From Yoonia sp. (lineage in GTDB: Bacteria > Pseudomonadota > Alphaproteobacteria > Rhodobacterales > Rhodobacteraceae): a stretch of DNA of 64,000 nt. The stretch is from the NCBI RefSeq assembly GCF_018402175.1, contig NZ_JAGYJK010000017.1, forward strand, positions 124,001-188,000, given 5' to 3'. This document shows, piece after piece, positions 1-8,334 of the stretch; positions within the stretch are counted from its first letter, which is position 1; each line of letters begins with the position of its first letter. The notes below the pieces were generated by a model. The model saw only the letters and a list, made by a program, of their open reading frames with translations, was not told the origin of the DNA and searched no databases. The position numbers and the translations under genes were made by a program.

Positions 1-81
1 GGTATCCAGAAATCCGTCGTCGGCCCGCGCCAGCACATCGACCATGGCATTGCCGATGCCGACAACCTGATACTTTTTCAT
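1..81 (-). CDS. PfkB-family carbohydrate/adenosine kinase, N-terminal fragment
   Basis: Only the first 27 codons lie in the window; the gene continues past the left edge. The N-terminus reads MKKYQVVGIGNAMVDVLAR, the first beta strand and the GNAxxD substrate-binding motif of ribokinase/adenosine-kinase type PfkB sugar kinases, which phosphorylate a sugar or nucleoside with ATP. Its ATG overlaps the nth stop codon (ATGA), so the two are translationally coupled in one minus-strand unit. The substrate cannot be told from this fragment; adenosine kinase is the usual label for homologues beginning this way. Confidence 0.75.
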   Translation of the reverse strand, partial: MKKYQVVGIGNAMVDVLARADDGFLDT

Positions 82-722
82 AAATTCTTTTCCTCATACA
101 GACACAGATCGCGGATCAGACAGATACCGCATTTGGGGTTGCGTGCGACACAGACATAGCGCCCGTGCAGGATCATCCAGTGATGCGCATGCAATTGATA
201 ATCGGCAGGGATGTGATCCTCGATCGCGCGTTCGACCGTATCGACATCGCGCCCCGGCGCCACGCCGCTGCGGTTGCCAAAGCGATAGATATGCGTGTCA
301 ACCGCCTGTGCTGGCTGGCCCCACCACATGTTCAGGACGACATTGGCGGTCTTGCGCCCGACGCCGGGCAGCAATTGCAACGCGGCGCGGGAATTGGGCA
401 CTTCACCGCCAAAATCATCGACAAGGATCTGGCTCATCTTGATGATGTTCTTGGCCTTCTGGCGGAACAGGCCAATCGTCTTGATATGGTCGGTCACGCC
501 GTCCAGCCCGAGGTCCAGCATCTTTTGCGGCGTATCGGCGACGGCGAACAGCGCGCGCGTGGCCTTGTTCACGCCTTTGTCGGTGGCCTGCGCGGACAGC
601 GCGACCGCTACGACCAGCGTATAGGCGTTGACATGCTCAAGCTCGCCTTTTGGCTCGGGCGCTTCGGCCTGAAAACGCGCAAAGATCGCGCGGATGGAAT
701 GATAATCAAGCTGCTTTGCCAT
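78..722 (-). CDS. nth: Endonuclease III, base-excision repair glycosylase/AP lyase
   Basis: Removes oxidised pyrimidines and cleaves the abasic site in base-excision repair. The 214-residue product has the helix-hairpin-helix LPGVGRKTA with the catalytic lysine at 124, the catalytic aspartate in VDTHIYR at 142, and the four-cysteine 4Fe-4S loop C-x6-C-x2-C-x5-C at 191-207. The frame is open 32 codons further upstream, but MAKQLDYH is the natural family start and leaves room for the divergent gene at 817. Its stop overlaps the start of the downstream PfkB kinase. Length and motifs are normal. Confidence 0.96.
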   Translation of the reverse strand: MAKQLDYHSIRAIFARFQAEAPEPKGELEHVNAYTLVVAVALSAQATDKGVNKATRALFAVADTPQKMLDLGLDGVTDHIKTIGLFRQKAKNIIKMSQILVDDFGGEVPNSRAALQLLPGVGRKTANVVLNMWWGQPAQAVDTHIYRFGNRSGVAPGRDVDTVERAIEDHIPADYQLHAHHWMILHGRYVCVARNPKCGICLIRDLCLYEEKNL

Positions 723-816
723 GGCATCGGTATGCAACGCCCGTTGCGGCTGGGCAAGCGCCGGATGCGCAATAATCGGGTCGCGGGGGGCGCGCGATAT
801 CACTAGGATCAGACCC

Positions 817-1692
817 ATGGACCAGTCAGACAGATATCATTACCACGTCATGCGCCGCGCCATCGACCTGATCGACGCTGCGGGCGACGCCCCGCTGTCG
901 CTGGCCGATCTGGCGGCGCAGATGCAGATGAGCCCTGCGCATTTCCAGCGCCTGTTTTCGTCATGGGTGGGCGTGTCGCCCAAACGCTATCAGCAATATC
1001 TGAACCTGTCGCATGCCAAGACCCTGCTGCGCGACCGGTTCACCACCCTGGACACGGCCCATGCGGTCGGGTTGTCCGGTTCGGGCCGTCTGCACGACCT
1101 GTTCCTGCGCTGGGAAGCGATGAGCCCCGGCGATTACGCCCGCGACGCGGCGGGGCTGACGATTGTCTGGGGCTGGTTCGACAGTGCCTTTGGCCCCGCG
1201 CTGGTGATGGGGACGGATCGCGGGATTTGCGGGCTGGCCTTTGCGGCGGAAACCGGTGCTGACGCCGCGATGGCCGATCTGTGCCAGCGCTGGCCTGCCG
1301 CGACGTTCATCGAAAACCCCGATGCCCTGCGCGGCTGGGCCAAGGCGGCGCTGGGCATGACCGGCGAAACCCGCCTGCACATGATCGGCGCGCCATTCCA
1401 GCTCAAGGTCTGGGAGGCGCTGCTGGCCATTCCCTCAGGCCATGTGACCACCTATGCCGAGATCGCCTGCGCCATCGGCAATCCAAAGGCCGTGCGCGCC
1501 GTCGGCACGGCGGTTGGGCGCAATCCGGTCAGCTGGTTGATCCCCTGTCACCGCGCCTTGCGCAAATCGGGGGGGTTGGGCGGTTATCACTGGGGGATGC
1601 CGGTCAAACGGGCCATGCTGGCATGGGAATCGGCGCGCATTGACGCAGGTGATGCGATGGGCGGAAAAGCACTGGAACCAGAAGGGGCGTGA
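817..1692 (+). CDS. Ada-like AraC-HTH / methylated-DNA-protein cysteine methyltransferase
   Basis: A 291-residue two-domain protein. Residues about 8-110 form an AraC-type double helix-turn-helix and residues about 115-275 form an O6-alkylguanine-DNA methyltransferase with the acceptor motif PCHR (Cys244) and the preceding VGTAVGRNP. It transfers the alkyl group from O6-methylguanine to its own cysteine, once per molecule. The N-terminal zinc domain of E. coli Ada, whose cysteine takes methyl from phosphotriesters and switches the regulator on, is missing. The start ATG at 817 lies just after a weak purine stretch. It is divergent from nth, another DNA-repair gene, with 94 bp between starts. 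Confidence 0.9.
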   Translation: MDQSDRYHYHVMRRAIDLIDAAGDAPLSLADLAAQMQMSPAHFQRLFSSWVGVSPKRYQQYLNLSHAKTLLRDRFTTLDTAHAVGLSGSGRLHDLFLRWEAMSPGDYARDAAGLTIVWGWFDSAFGPALVMGTDRGICGLAFAAETGADAAMADLCQRWPAATFIENPDALRGWAKAALGMTGETRLHMIGAPFQLKVWEALLAIPSGHVTTYAEIACAIGNPKAVRAVGTAVGRNPVSWLIPCHRALRKSGGLGGYHWGMPVKRAMLAWESARIDAGDAMGGKALEPEGA

Positions 1693-1782
1693 AACCGTTA
1701 TTGGATAGCAACGTGTTTGTCGTCATAAGACTGCGTGTCATCCGCGCTGTTTTGCGCATCCTCATGTAGTGGAAACCTTGTC

Positions 1783-2440
1783 ATGATCCTATCCAAATTC
1801 CCCCTCGCGATTGCCGCCTCTGCCCTGCTGCTGGTTGCCGCCTGTGACCCCGGTGCGCCGAACCAAAGCCAGAACACGCGTCAGGGTGCCATGATCGGGG
1901 CGCTGGGGGGGGCCGCTGCCGGCGCCTTAATCGGCAACGACGGCACCGTGCGCGACCGCAACCGCGCCGCATTGATCGGCGCGGCACTGGGCGCAGGCGT
2001 CGGCGGCGGGATCGGCAACAACCTTGACCGTCAGGCCGAAGAATTGCGCCGCGCCCTGCGCAGCGATGTGGGCGTGTCCAACAACGGCAACAACCTTGTG
2101 GTCGTGTTGTCCCAAGACCTGTTGTTCGCCACCAACAGTACGCAGGTCGGCGCGCAGTCGCAGAACGATCTTATGATCGTAGCACGGTCGCTGACCAATT
2201 ATCCTGATTCGACCGTCAACGTCATTGGCCATACTGACAATGTCGGCTCTGCCAGCGTTCAATCAGGACCTTTCGGAACGCCGGGCGCAATCGGTGGCCA
2301 GCGTGCTGCGCAGCGGCGGGGTATCGTCTGCGCGCATCCGGTCGATCGGGGCGGGTCTGAACCAGCCGATTGCATCAAACGCCACAGCCGCAGGCCGCCA
2401 GTTGAACCGTCGCGTGGAAATCATCATCACGCCAAACTGA
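1783..2440 (+). pseudogene. OmpA-family outer-membrane lipoprotein, frameshifted
   Basis: The product starts MILSKF, has a lipoprotein signal with lipobox LVAAC (Cys21), then a glycine-zipper segment (repeated GxxxG, about residues 35-80), then an OmpA_C peptidoglycan-binding domain (NVIGHTDN). After GSAS the frame is lost, and the rest of the domain ([10 protein letters not shown] to VEIIITPN, ending at 2440) continues in the next frame. Removing the single G at 2257 restores a normal protein of about 218 residues. The domain anchors the outer membrane to peptidoglycan. Everything on both sides of the break is well conserved, so a sequencing insertion is as likely as a real mutation. Confidence 0.85.
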
Positions 2441-2461
2441 TCTTTCGACATGTGATTGGCG

Positions 2462-2489
2462 AAGGGGCTGCACTTTGCGGCCCCTTTTC
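2462..2489 (+). terminator. Intrinsic terminator after the OmpA-like gene
   Basis: A ten-base-pair stem (AAGGGGCTGC pairing with GCGGCCCCTT, one G-T wobble), a five-base loop and a short T run follow the OmpA-like stop codon by 21 bases. Confidence 0.75.
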
Positions 2490-2549
2490 ATTTGAACACA
2501 TCATACAGAACGTGGTCATATGAACAGACCAAAACGCGAAAGAGACATC

Positions 2550-3317
2550 ATGCCGTTCGAGCCGGTTCTTCAGGAAAAGCTGTCCCAAGGCGTTGTACGC
2601 CAGATCGAAGGTCTGATTCTGCGCGGCATCCTGCGCCCCGGCGAGCGTCTGCCATCCGAACGCGAGCTGAGCGAGACCATGAACGTGTCGCGCCCGTCCC
2701 TGCGCGAGGCTTTGGCCGATCTGCAGGAACGCGGCCTGCTGATGTCACGCGCGGGGGCGGGCGTGTTCGTGGCCGATGTACTGGGGTCAGCCTTTGCGCC
2801 GGCGCTGGTCACGCTTTTCGCATCCCATGACGAGGCGGTGTTCGACTACATCAGCTTCCGCCGCGATATGGAGGGGCTGGCCGCCAGCCGCGCGGCCCGT
2901 CTTGGGACCGATACCGACCTCAAGGTGATCGACACCATCTTTCAGAAGATGGAAACCGCGCATTTGAAACGCAATCCGGCAGAAGAAGCCCATCTTGACG
3001 CCGGATTCCATCTGGCGATCATCGAGGCGAGCCACAATATCATCATGCTGCATATGATGCGGTCGATGTATGACCTGCTGCGCGAAGGCGTGTTCTATAA
3101 CCGCAGCGTCATGTTCAAACAGCGCACGACGCGCGATGCCTTGCTTGACCAGCACCGCCAGATCAACATGGGGCTGCAGGCGCGCGATCCTGTCGCCGCA
3201 CGTTCGGCGGTCGAGGCGCATCTTGATTATGTCGAACAGGCGCTGACACGCCAGCAAAAGGCGGACCGCAACGAAACCTTCGCACAAAAGCGGTTCCAGC
3301 ACGAGTTGCGCCGCTAA
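2550..3317 (+). CDS. FadR/GntR-family transcriptional regulator (FCD domain)
   Basis: A 255-residue DNA-binding regulator. A GntR winged helix occupies residues about 10-75 (IEGLILRGILRPGERLPSER, then NVSRPSLREAL in the recognition helix). An alpha-helical FCD ligand domain follows (about 90-225), with the metal/ligand-binding Asp and His residues expected of the PdhR/LldR/GlcC group (FRRDMEG, HLDAGFHLAI). Members sense small organic acids such as pyruvate, lactate or glycolate; the effector here cannot be inferred. ATG 2550 is chosen because AGAGAC lies just upstream; an in-frame ATG at 2520 is possible. It is a single-gene unit facing the atp operon. Confidence 0.88.
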   Translation: MPFEPVLQEKLSQGVVRQIEGLILRGILRPGERLPSERELSETMNVSRPSLREALADLQERGLLMSRAGAGVFVADVLGSAFAPALVTLFASHDEAVFDYISFRRDMEGLAASRAARLGTDTDLKVIDTIFQKMETAHLKRNPAEEAHLDAGFHLAIIEASHNIIMLHMMRSMYDLLREGVFYNRSVMFKQRTTRDALLDQHRQINMGLQARDPVAARSAVEAHLDYVEQALTRQQKADRNETFAQKRFQHELRR

Positions 3318-3347
3318 TCTGCCCGCACGCCATGGCCTTTGAACGCA

Positions 3348-3379
3348 AAAGCCCGGATGCATCGCGGCATCCGGGCTTT
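3348..3379. terminator. Bidirectional terminator between the GntR gene and the atp operon
   Basis: A perfect 13-bp stem (AAAGCCCGGATGC with its complement) and a six-base loop. The A run on one side and the T run on the other allow termination in both directions, between the convergent GntR gene and atpF. Confidence 0.88.
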
Positions 3380-3401
3380 CAGCACCACCAGATGGGTGGG
3401 T

Positions 3402-3959
3402 TCAATGCAGTTTGTCGGCAACCACGGCGATGGATTCGTCGATCAACGCACCGGCCGATTTCGCGTTCATCTGTCCAGCCAGCACGTCCTTGGCGGCAGC
3501 GACAGCAACAATGACGGCCTGATCGCGCACGTCCTTGATCGCAGCGGCCTGTGCGGATGCGATCTGTTCCTCGGCGGCCTGCAAGCGGCGGCTGATGGAC
3601 TTGGCGATCTCTTCTTTTGCAGCGACCGCCGCATCATTGGCTTCTTGCTTGGCAGAGGCGACAATCCGGTCAGCCTGGACTTGCACGTCTTTTTGCTTGC
3701 GCTCGTAAGAGGCCAGCAGCGCCATCGCCTCTTCGCGCAAAGCCTTGGCTTCGTCGAGTTCGGCGCGAATATTAACTGCACGCTTGTCCAACATGCCTGC
3801 GACCAGCGCCGGCACCTTGTAATACAACAGGATGCCGATGAAGATCAGGAAAGCGACCAGAACCACGAAATCGGTGTTGCGCAGCGACACGAACGGATAA
3901 TCCGCCGCCAGTGCGGGCGACGCCGCAGCAACGAAAAGGGCAGTGACCATAAAACGCAT
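3402..3959 (-). CDS. atpF: F0F1 ATP synthase subunit b
   Basis: Peripheral-stalk subunit of the F0 sector, 185 residues. A cleavable-looking N-terminal hydrophobic segment ends in ASPALAAD, a membrane anchor spans about residues 28-47 (VVLVAFLIFIGILLYYKVP), and the rest is a long alanine/glutamate-rich coiled coil that reaches to F1. It is the last gene of the minus-strand F0 operon, four bases after b'. Photosynthetic and related alphaproteobacteria carry two divergent b genes that assemble as a heterodimer, as here. It runs into the bidirectional terminator at 3348. Confidence 0.95.
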   Translation of the reverse strand: MRFMVTALFVAAASPALAADYPFVSLRNTDFVVLVAFLIFIGILLYYKVPALVAGMLDKRAVNIRAELDEAKALREEAMALLASYERKQKDVQVQADRIVASAKQEANDAAVAAKEEIAKSISRRLQAAEEQIASAQAAAIKDVRDQAVIVAVAAAKDVLAGQMNAKSAGALIDESIAVVADKLH

Positions 3960-3962
3960 GAC

Positions 3963-4508
3963 TTATCCTTTCATCCGCGCGTTGACCGCGGCGGAGATTG
4001 TCGTGGCGTCAGCAGTGCCACCCAGCGCCAGCACCAATTCCTTGGCGGTGTCGGTGGCGACCTCGGTGATGTTCTTGATGGCGCTGTCGCGGATTTCGCC
4101 GATGGCTGCTTCGCTTTCGGCGGCCTTGGCGGCGATGGCGGCATCGGCCTTTTGCAAGGCGACGTCGAGATCGGCCTGAATTTCTGCCTTGGCCTTGGCG
4201 ATGATCTCCTGCGCCTTGGCGCGGGCATCGGTCAATGCCTGTTCATAGGCGGTTTCGGCTTCGGCTGCCTTGTTCTTGAAATCTTCGGCTGCGGCAATAT
4301 CGTTCGTGATTGTGCCAGAGCGTTCGGCCAAGACCGCGCCAATCCGTGGCAGCGCAATGCGCGACATCACGAAGAAAATCGCAATCAATGTGACGATGAG
4401 CCAGAAAATCTGGTTCGGCATCCATTCAGCGCAAAGCTGCGGCATGCCAAGAGCGGATCCGCCGGCGTCGACGCAAGCTCCTGCGATCGTATTTGTCTGT
4501 GTTGCCAT
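3963..4508 (-). CDS. atpG: F0F1 ATP synthase subunit b'
   Basis: Second peripheral-stalk subunit, 181 residues, partner of AtpF. A transmembrane helix lies near residues 36-55 ([21 protein letters not shown]), followed by a charged, alanine-rich coiled coil ([19 protein letters not shown]) and a C-terminus ending in ARMKG. Starting at MATQTN (4508) gives a cytoplasmic leader of the usual length; an upstream in-frame start exists but has no family support. It sits between atpE and atpF. The symbol for b' varies between databases (atpG, atpF2, atpX). Confidence 0.94.
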   Translation of the reverse strand: MATQTNTIAGACVDAGGSALGMPQLCAEWMPNQIFWLIVTLIAIFFVMSRIALPRIGAVLAERSGTITNDIAAAEDFKNKAAEAETAYEQALTDARAKAQEIIAKAKAEIQADLDVALQKADAAIAAKAAESEAAIGEIRDSAIKNITEVATDTAKELVLALGGTADATTISAAVNARMKG

Positions 4509-4589
4509 GATGGTCCCCGAATACCTTGCAGGTTTACCGACCGACACGCATCAAACGCGCCGGTCAGCCGTAAGGATATGGGTTGCCTG

Positions 4590-4814
4590 TTAGACTGCGA
4601 ACATCAGCAGAAGCGACACGAGGAATGCGAAGATCCCCAGCGCTTCGGCGAATGCAAGACCGATGAACAGCGTGGCTGTCTGGCCCGCAGCGGCAGATGG
4701 GTTGCGCAGCGCGCCTGCCAGGTAGTTGCCGGCAACGTTGCCGACGCCGATTGCGGCAAAGCCGGAACCGATTGCAGCCAGACCAGCGCCGATATGTGCG
4801 AGTTCGCCTTCCAT
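4590..4814 (-). CDS. atpE: F0F1 ATP synthase subunit c
   Basis: Proton-translocating ring subunit, 74 residues, two hydrophobic helices joined by the polar loop RNP (37-39), with the essential ion-binding glutamate at 57 in AFAEALG. The glycine pattern [10 protein letters not shown] in helix 1 is that of a proton-type c ring. The start MEGELAH follows a strong AAGGAG site at a good distance, so the longer upstream reading is rejected. A stem-loop lies in the gap behind atpB. The 81 bp to the next gene, b', show no terminator. Confidence 0.97.
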   Translation of the reverse strand: MEGELAHIGAGLAAIGSGFAAIGVGNVAGNYLAGALRNPSAAAGQTATLFIGLAFAEALGIFAFLVSLLLMFAV

Positions 4815-4848
4815 GAGAATTCTCCTTACGATTGGAAGTTGAGAGGTA

Positions 4849-4870
4849 GGATGGGTGATTTCACCCATCC
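4849..4870. other. Stem-loop in the atpB-atpE intercistronic gap
   Basis: GGATGGGTG and its exact complement flank a four-base loop. There is no T run, so this is more likely a processing or stability hairpin than a terminator. It sits 3 bases after the atpB stop codon and about 35 bases before the atpE start. Confidence 0.6.
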
Positions 4871-4874
4871 GGTG

Positions 4875-5636
4875 TTAGTGATGCGGGTGAAGTGCGTCCT
4901 TGAGATAGACACAGATCAGGATCGTGAAGACATAGGCCTGAATGCCGGCAACCAGCACTTCCAGCCCATAGATGGCGATAATGCCAAGGATCGCCGCAGG
5001 GCTGGCGACAGCCAGCGCCGCGAAACCGGCAAACACTTTCAAAACGACGTGGCCCGCTGCGATATTGCCGCCCAGACGAATGGACAGGCTGACCGGACGC
5101 ACGAGGTAGGAAATTACTTCGATCACGGCGATGATGGGACGCAGGAACAGGGGCGCGTCGGACATCCAGAACAATTTCAGGAAAGACGCCCCATGTTTGA
5201 CGAACCCCAGGATCGTGATGGCGACGAAAGACCCGAAGCCCAGCGTCGCCGTCACCGCGATCATCGATGTCGGGCTATAGGACATCGGGATCAGGGCGAT
5301 GAAATTGGCAAACAGGATGAACACGAACAGCGTCATGATATAAGGGAAATACTTGACCCCGTCCTTGCCGGTGATGTCTTCGATCATCTTGTAGATGAAC
5401 CCGTACATCAATTCGCCAATCGACTGGACCCGTGACGGAATAATCGCGCGGCCACGGCTGCCCAGCACGAACACCGCAAAGATCGCAAGCAGGATGATCC
5501 CCATCCAGACGGTCAGATTGGTCACCGTATACCAGTTGACCGCGCCATCCCCGAAAGCGGGCTTGACGATGAACTGGTCCAGCGGATGGAAGACAAGACC
5601 ACCTTTGGTTTCTGGTTCAATCGCCACTTGCGTCAC
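4875..5636 (-). CDS. atpB: F0F1 ATP synthase subunit a
   Basis: Membrane stator that forms the two proton half-channels, 253 residues with five to six hydrophobic segments. The essential arginine is Arg187 in [14 protein letters not shown], and the C-terminal channel helix contains [10 protein letters not shown]. The C-terminus ends DALHPHH. Its start overlaps the end of atpI by 20 bases, and it is followed by the stem-loop before atpE. Length and residues are normal for alphaproteobacteria. Confidence 0.97.
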   Translation of the reverse strand: MTQVAIEPETKGGLVFHPLDQFIVKPAFGDGAVNWYTVTNLTVWMGIILLAIFAVFVLGSRGRAIIPSRVQSIGELMYGFIYKMIEDITGKDGVKYFPYIMTLFVFILFANFIALIPMSYSPTSMIAVTATLGFGSFVAITILGFVKHGASFLKLFWMSDAPLFLRPIIAVIEVISYLVRPVSLSIRLGGNIAAGHVVLKVFAGFAALAVASPAAILGIIAIYGLEVLVAGIQAYVFTILICVYLKDALHPHH

Positions 5637-5952
5637 CCTTTTCCTGTGCAGCGCGCTGCTGCTTCAACTGGACCTCGGCTGCCGAGCGCATCATCGTCTG
5701 CACCCCGGCGGCGAGGCCTAAAAATATGAACAGCACCAGAAAGACCGGCATGGTCCCGAACAGGGTATCCAGACCGTATCCGATGCCGAAACCGATCCCC
5801 AGACCGGCCACGAGTTCGATCACCATCCGCCAGGCAAGCTGCGCTTGCGAATAATGTTCTTCCGAATGGTCCTTGACCTCGACCGGTGTCTTGAGCGCCG
5901 CAATTTTCGCTTCGAGCGCCTTGAGGCGGTCTGCGTCCTGCGGTTCCGGCAT
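5617..5952 (-). CDS. atpI: AtpI/AtpR-type F0F1 assembly protein
   Basis: Small membrane protein of 111 residues: a charged coiled N-terminus ([14 protein letters not shown]), then two helices, about 41-62 ([22 protein letters not shown]) and 69-88. AtpI helps assemble the c ring and may carry magnesium. It is the first gene of the F0 operon, just behind a TTGACT promoter, and overlaps atpB by 20 bases. F1 genes are not nearby; separate F0 and F1 operons are usual in this order. Confidence 0.93.
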   Translation of the reverse strand: MPEPQDADRLKALEAKIAALKTPVEVKDHSEEHYSQAQLAWRMVIELVAGLGIGFGIGYGLDTLFGTMPVFLVLFIFLGLAAGVQTMMRSAAEVQLKQQRAAQEKGDASGD

Positions 5953-5981
5953 CGGTTGGCCCCCTTCGGAAGGTTGGACAT

Positions 5982-6010
5982 CGTTTAGGGTGGCGCAGGC
6001 ACAGAGTCAA
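5982..6010 (-). promoter_or_regulatory. Probable sigma70 promoter of the F0 ATP synthase operon
   Basis: On the minus strand, TTGACT is followed after 17 bases by TAAACG, about 30 bases upstream of the atpI ATG. The -35 box matches the consensus at five of six positions; the -10 is weak, as is common in Rhodobacterales. Confidence 0.55.
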
Positions 6011-6046
6011 GCCGCGACAGTTGTGAGTCAACGATATGTTTTTATT

Positions 6047-6068
6047 GAGTATTTTTGGAAATAAGAAG
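6047..6068 (+). repeat. Dispersed repeat, second core variant, copy 1
   Basis: A 22-base stretch that begins GAGTATTTTTGG and ends AAATAAGAAG. The same 22 bases recur on the minus strand at 30103-30124. It lies between the divergent atpI and ArsR genes. Its layout (G, TATTT, GG, then AAG) resembles the GGATATTTGGGCTCGGAAG core of the main repeat family. Confidence 0.7.
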
Positions 6069-6159
6069 TTGAAAGAGGCGGCTGGCGCGCCGGTTTTGCC
6101 CAAGATCCATATTCAACCGGATGGTTGACGTTTTGGCGTGCGGTGCCATAACCGCAGGC

Positions 6160-6516
6160 ATGAATACCGTGCTGGATACCACCTTTGCCGCGCTTGCGGA
6201 CCCGACGCGCCGCGCGATCCTGTCGATGCTGCTGGAGGACGACATGGCCGTCACCGATGTGGCCGCGCCTTTCGCCATGTCGCTGGCGGCGATTTCCAAG
6301 CATCTGGGCGTGCTGACCGCTGCGGGCCTGATCAGCCAGGAAAAGCGCGGCCGTGTGAAATGGTGCAAGCTTGAACCCGATGCCTTGCGCGCGGCCTCGG
6401 TCTGGATGGCGGGGTTCGGGCAGATGGAACCTGTCGATCTGGATGCGTTCGAGGCGTTTCTGGATCTTGAATTCGCTAGTCTTGCCGCAGCAACAGACCC
6501 AGCGCCACAATCGTGA
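6160..6516 (+). CDS. ArsR-family winged-helix transcriptional regulator
   Basis: A 118-residue regulator with one ArsR HTH domain: FAALADPTRRAILSML opens the fold and SLAAISKHLGVLTAAGLI is the recognition helix, followed by the wing KRGRVKWCKLEP. No CxC-type metal site is evident, so it probably belongs to the metal-independent branch that is often paired with SRPBCC or other small genes. ATG 6160 is favoured over an upstream start because the family begins just before this helix. Its 3' end overlaps the convergent EamA gene by 41 bases. Confidence 0.86.
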   Translation: MNTVLDTTFAALADPTRRAILSMLLEDDMAVTDVAAPFAMSLAAISKHLGVLTAAGLISQEKRGRVKWCKLEPDALRAASVWMAGFGQMEPVDLDAFEAFLDLEFASLAAATDPAPQS

Positions 6517-7354
6517 TCCCCAGCCCGGCCATCACGATGGCGGGCGGCATCACGCCCCCCAGCGCCACACCCCAGACGATCACCCAGCTTGGCACCAGAT
6601 AGGTATAGGCCATCACCTTGCTGCTGGGCAGCCGCATCGTGGCGAATTGCAGCAGGGTAAAGGTGGCGGCGCTGGCGAACAGGGCGGTGTACAGGATCGT
6701 GATCCAGACAATCGCGGGCAATGCTGTCCAGTCGGTCGCGCGCAGATCGCCCCAGCCAAAGGCCGTCAACAGTATCGCCCCCGCCAGCAGCACGCCAAAG
6801 CTGAACACCAGTGCCGGTTCCCCCCGGTTCAGCCGCCGCACCAGCGGGGTATAGACCGCATGGGCCAGACAACCGCCCAGATAAATCAATTCGCCGCGCC
6901 CGATTTCGAACCGCAGCACTGCCGCGACATCGGCGCGAAAGATCACCCAAAGCGCACCCACCCCGCCGATCGCCAAGGCCATAAGGATGCGCGGCGTGAA
7001 CCGCTGGCCCAGCAAAAGCCAGCCAAAGACCCCCGCCATCAGCGGTGTCAGGGTGAACACGGCGGCGGCGCTGACCGGTGGCGCGGTTTTCAACCCTTCA
7101 AACATGGCGACGAAATAGGTGGTCAGGAACCCCGCCAGCAGCGGATAGCGCCACAGCGCCGCGACCGCCCCGCGCGTCATGCCGCCGGTGGCCACCACCG
7201 CCGCCCCCAATATAAGCACCGCGATCCAGAACCGCACCGCGTTCAGCGCGACGGGGGCGATGTCATTGGCCGCGAGCGACCCCAGCGCGAAAGACCCCGC
7301 CACCAGCGTCGAGAACAGCAGCATCGCCAGATGCCCGGCGCGCGGCTGGGTCAT
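6476..7354 (-). CDS. EamA/DMT-family membrane transporter
   Basis: A 292-residue integral membrane protein with ten predicted helices in two EamA repeats (about 10-140 and 150-285). Drug/metabolite transporters of this type export amino acids or other metabolites; the substrate is not evident. Its ATG overlaps the stop codon of the LysR gene (ATGA), so the pair is co-transcribed and the LysR protein is a reasonable candidate regulator. The 3' end overlaps the convergent ArsR gene. Confidence 0.88.
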   Translation of the reverse strand: MTQPRAGHLAMLLFSTLVAGSFALGSLAANDIAPVALNAVRFWIAVLILGAAVVATGGMTRGAVAALWRYPLLAGFLTTYFVAMFEGLKTAPPVSAAAVFTLTPLMAGVFGWLLLGQRFTPRILMALAIGGVGALWVIFRADVAAVLRFEIGRGELIYLGGCLAHAVYTPLVRRLNRGEPALVFSFGVLLAGAILLTAFGWGDLRATDWTALPAIVWITILYTALFASAATFTLLQFATMRLPSSKVMAYTYLVPSWVIVWGVALGGVMPPAIVMAGLGITIVALGLLLRQD

Positions 7355-8223
7355 TCCAGCGTCTTCATCTGGTCCTTGATGAACCGCAAGAAGGCCTGCA
7401 CCTTGGTCGTGCGGTGCAGATCGACATGGGTGACCAACCACAGCGGCGCCGACCATTCGTCAAGGCTGGGGATCACCTCGGTCAAGCCATGCGCTGCGCA
7501 TTCCTGTTGCATGACGAACCCGATCCCCGCCCCCGCAAGGATCGCATCCAGCATGTTGCGCGGGTCAGAGGCGCGATACATCAACGCCGCATCCGGCACC
7601 CTATGGCGCAGCCAGCGTTCAAACGGGGCGCGGGATTTTTCATCATCGCTGATCACGAACCGGTGGCGCGGCAGGTCGTCTGCCCCGTCCGGCAGGCCAT
7701 AACGGTCAGCATAGGCCGCCGATGCCACCAGCGCCATCCGCTGCACCATGAACGGCTGCACCACGTTGTCGGGCTCTTCGGGCATCGTGCCGGCGCGGAT
7801 CGCGACATGCGCCTCGCCATATTCCAGCCGGAACACCCGGTCACCGGTCCGGTAACGGATGCGCAAGTCGGGATATTGCGCCTGAAACGCCACCATCACC
7901 GGCGTCAGCCGGTGCGACAGCATATCCAGCGAGGTGATCACCAGATCGCCGGACACACCTTCGCCCTGCCCCTTGATCCGGCCGGCCAGCTGGGTGAACT
8001 GGTCATCGGTCGCTTGCGCGACCTGCAACAGGTCCTGCCCGGCCTCGGTCGCGGTATAGCCGCGCGCGTGGCGCTGGAACAATTTCACCCCCAGCCGCTG
8101 TTCCAGCGCGTCGATATGGCGGATGACAGTGGCATGATGCACGCCCAGTTCCTCGGCCGCGCCGCTGACCGTGCCTTTGCGCGCAACCTGAAAGGCCGTG
8201 CGGATTTCGTCCCAGTTATCCAT
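7351..8223 (-). CDS. LysR-family transcriptional regulator
   Basis: A 290-residue LTTR: N-terminal winged helix (about 1-62, with VSGAAEELGVHHATVIRHIDALEQRLG) and a periplasmic-binding-like effector domain (about 90-285, including DLVITSLDML, AIRAGTMPEE and GAGIGFVMQQECA). The start MDNWDE is the only family-like one; the frame stays open far upstream over ffh antisense sequence and that extension is ignored. It is coupled to the EamA transporter and lies 111 bp from the divergent DoxX-like gene, so it may regulate either. Effector unknown. Confidence 0.9.
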   Translation of the reverse strand: MDNWDEIRTAFQVARKGTVSGAAEELGVHHATVIRHIDALEQRLGVKLFQRHARGYTATEAGQDLLQVAQATDDQFTQLAGRIKGQGEGVSGDLVITSLDMLSHRLTPVMVAFQAQYPDLRIRYRTGDRVFRLEYGEAHVAIRAGTMPEEPDNVVQPFMVQRMALVASAAYADRYGLPDGADDLPRHRFVISDDEKSRAPFERWLRHRVPDAALMYRASDPRNMLDAILAGAGIGFVMQQECAAHGLTEVIPSLDEWSAPLWLVTHVDLHRTTKVQAFLRFIKDQMKTLE

Positions 8224-8334
8224 CTTGGTTCCGTGCGCTGACAAACACTCTAAGCTGAAAATCCCGCAAATCGTTCGCCTGCGCAAGGGCAAAGGCGGCC
8301 CTTGATAATCTCTGGCGCGGCCTATCTGGGGATC

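Noticed and set aside
2225-2440. A separate 71-residue gene
   Set aside because: It is the out-of-frame second half of the OmpA_C domain, not an independent gene.
3339-5435. A 698-codon open frame on the plus strand across the ATP synthase genes
   Set aside because: It is antisense to atpF, b', atpE and atpB, all certain. Its composition (Gln, His, Arg, Asp, Gly rich) is typical of a high-GC shadow frame.
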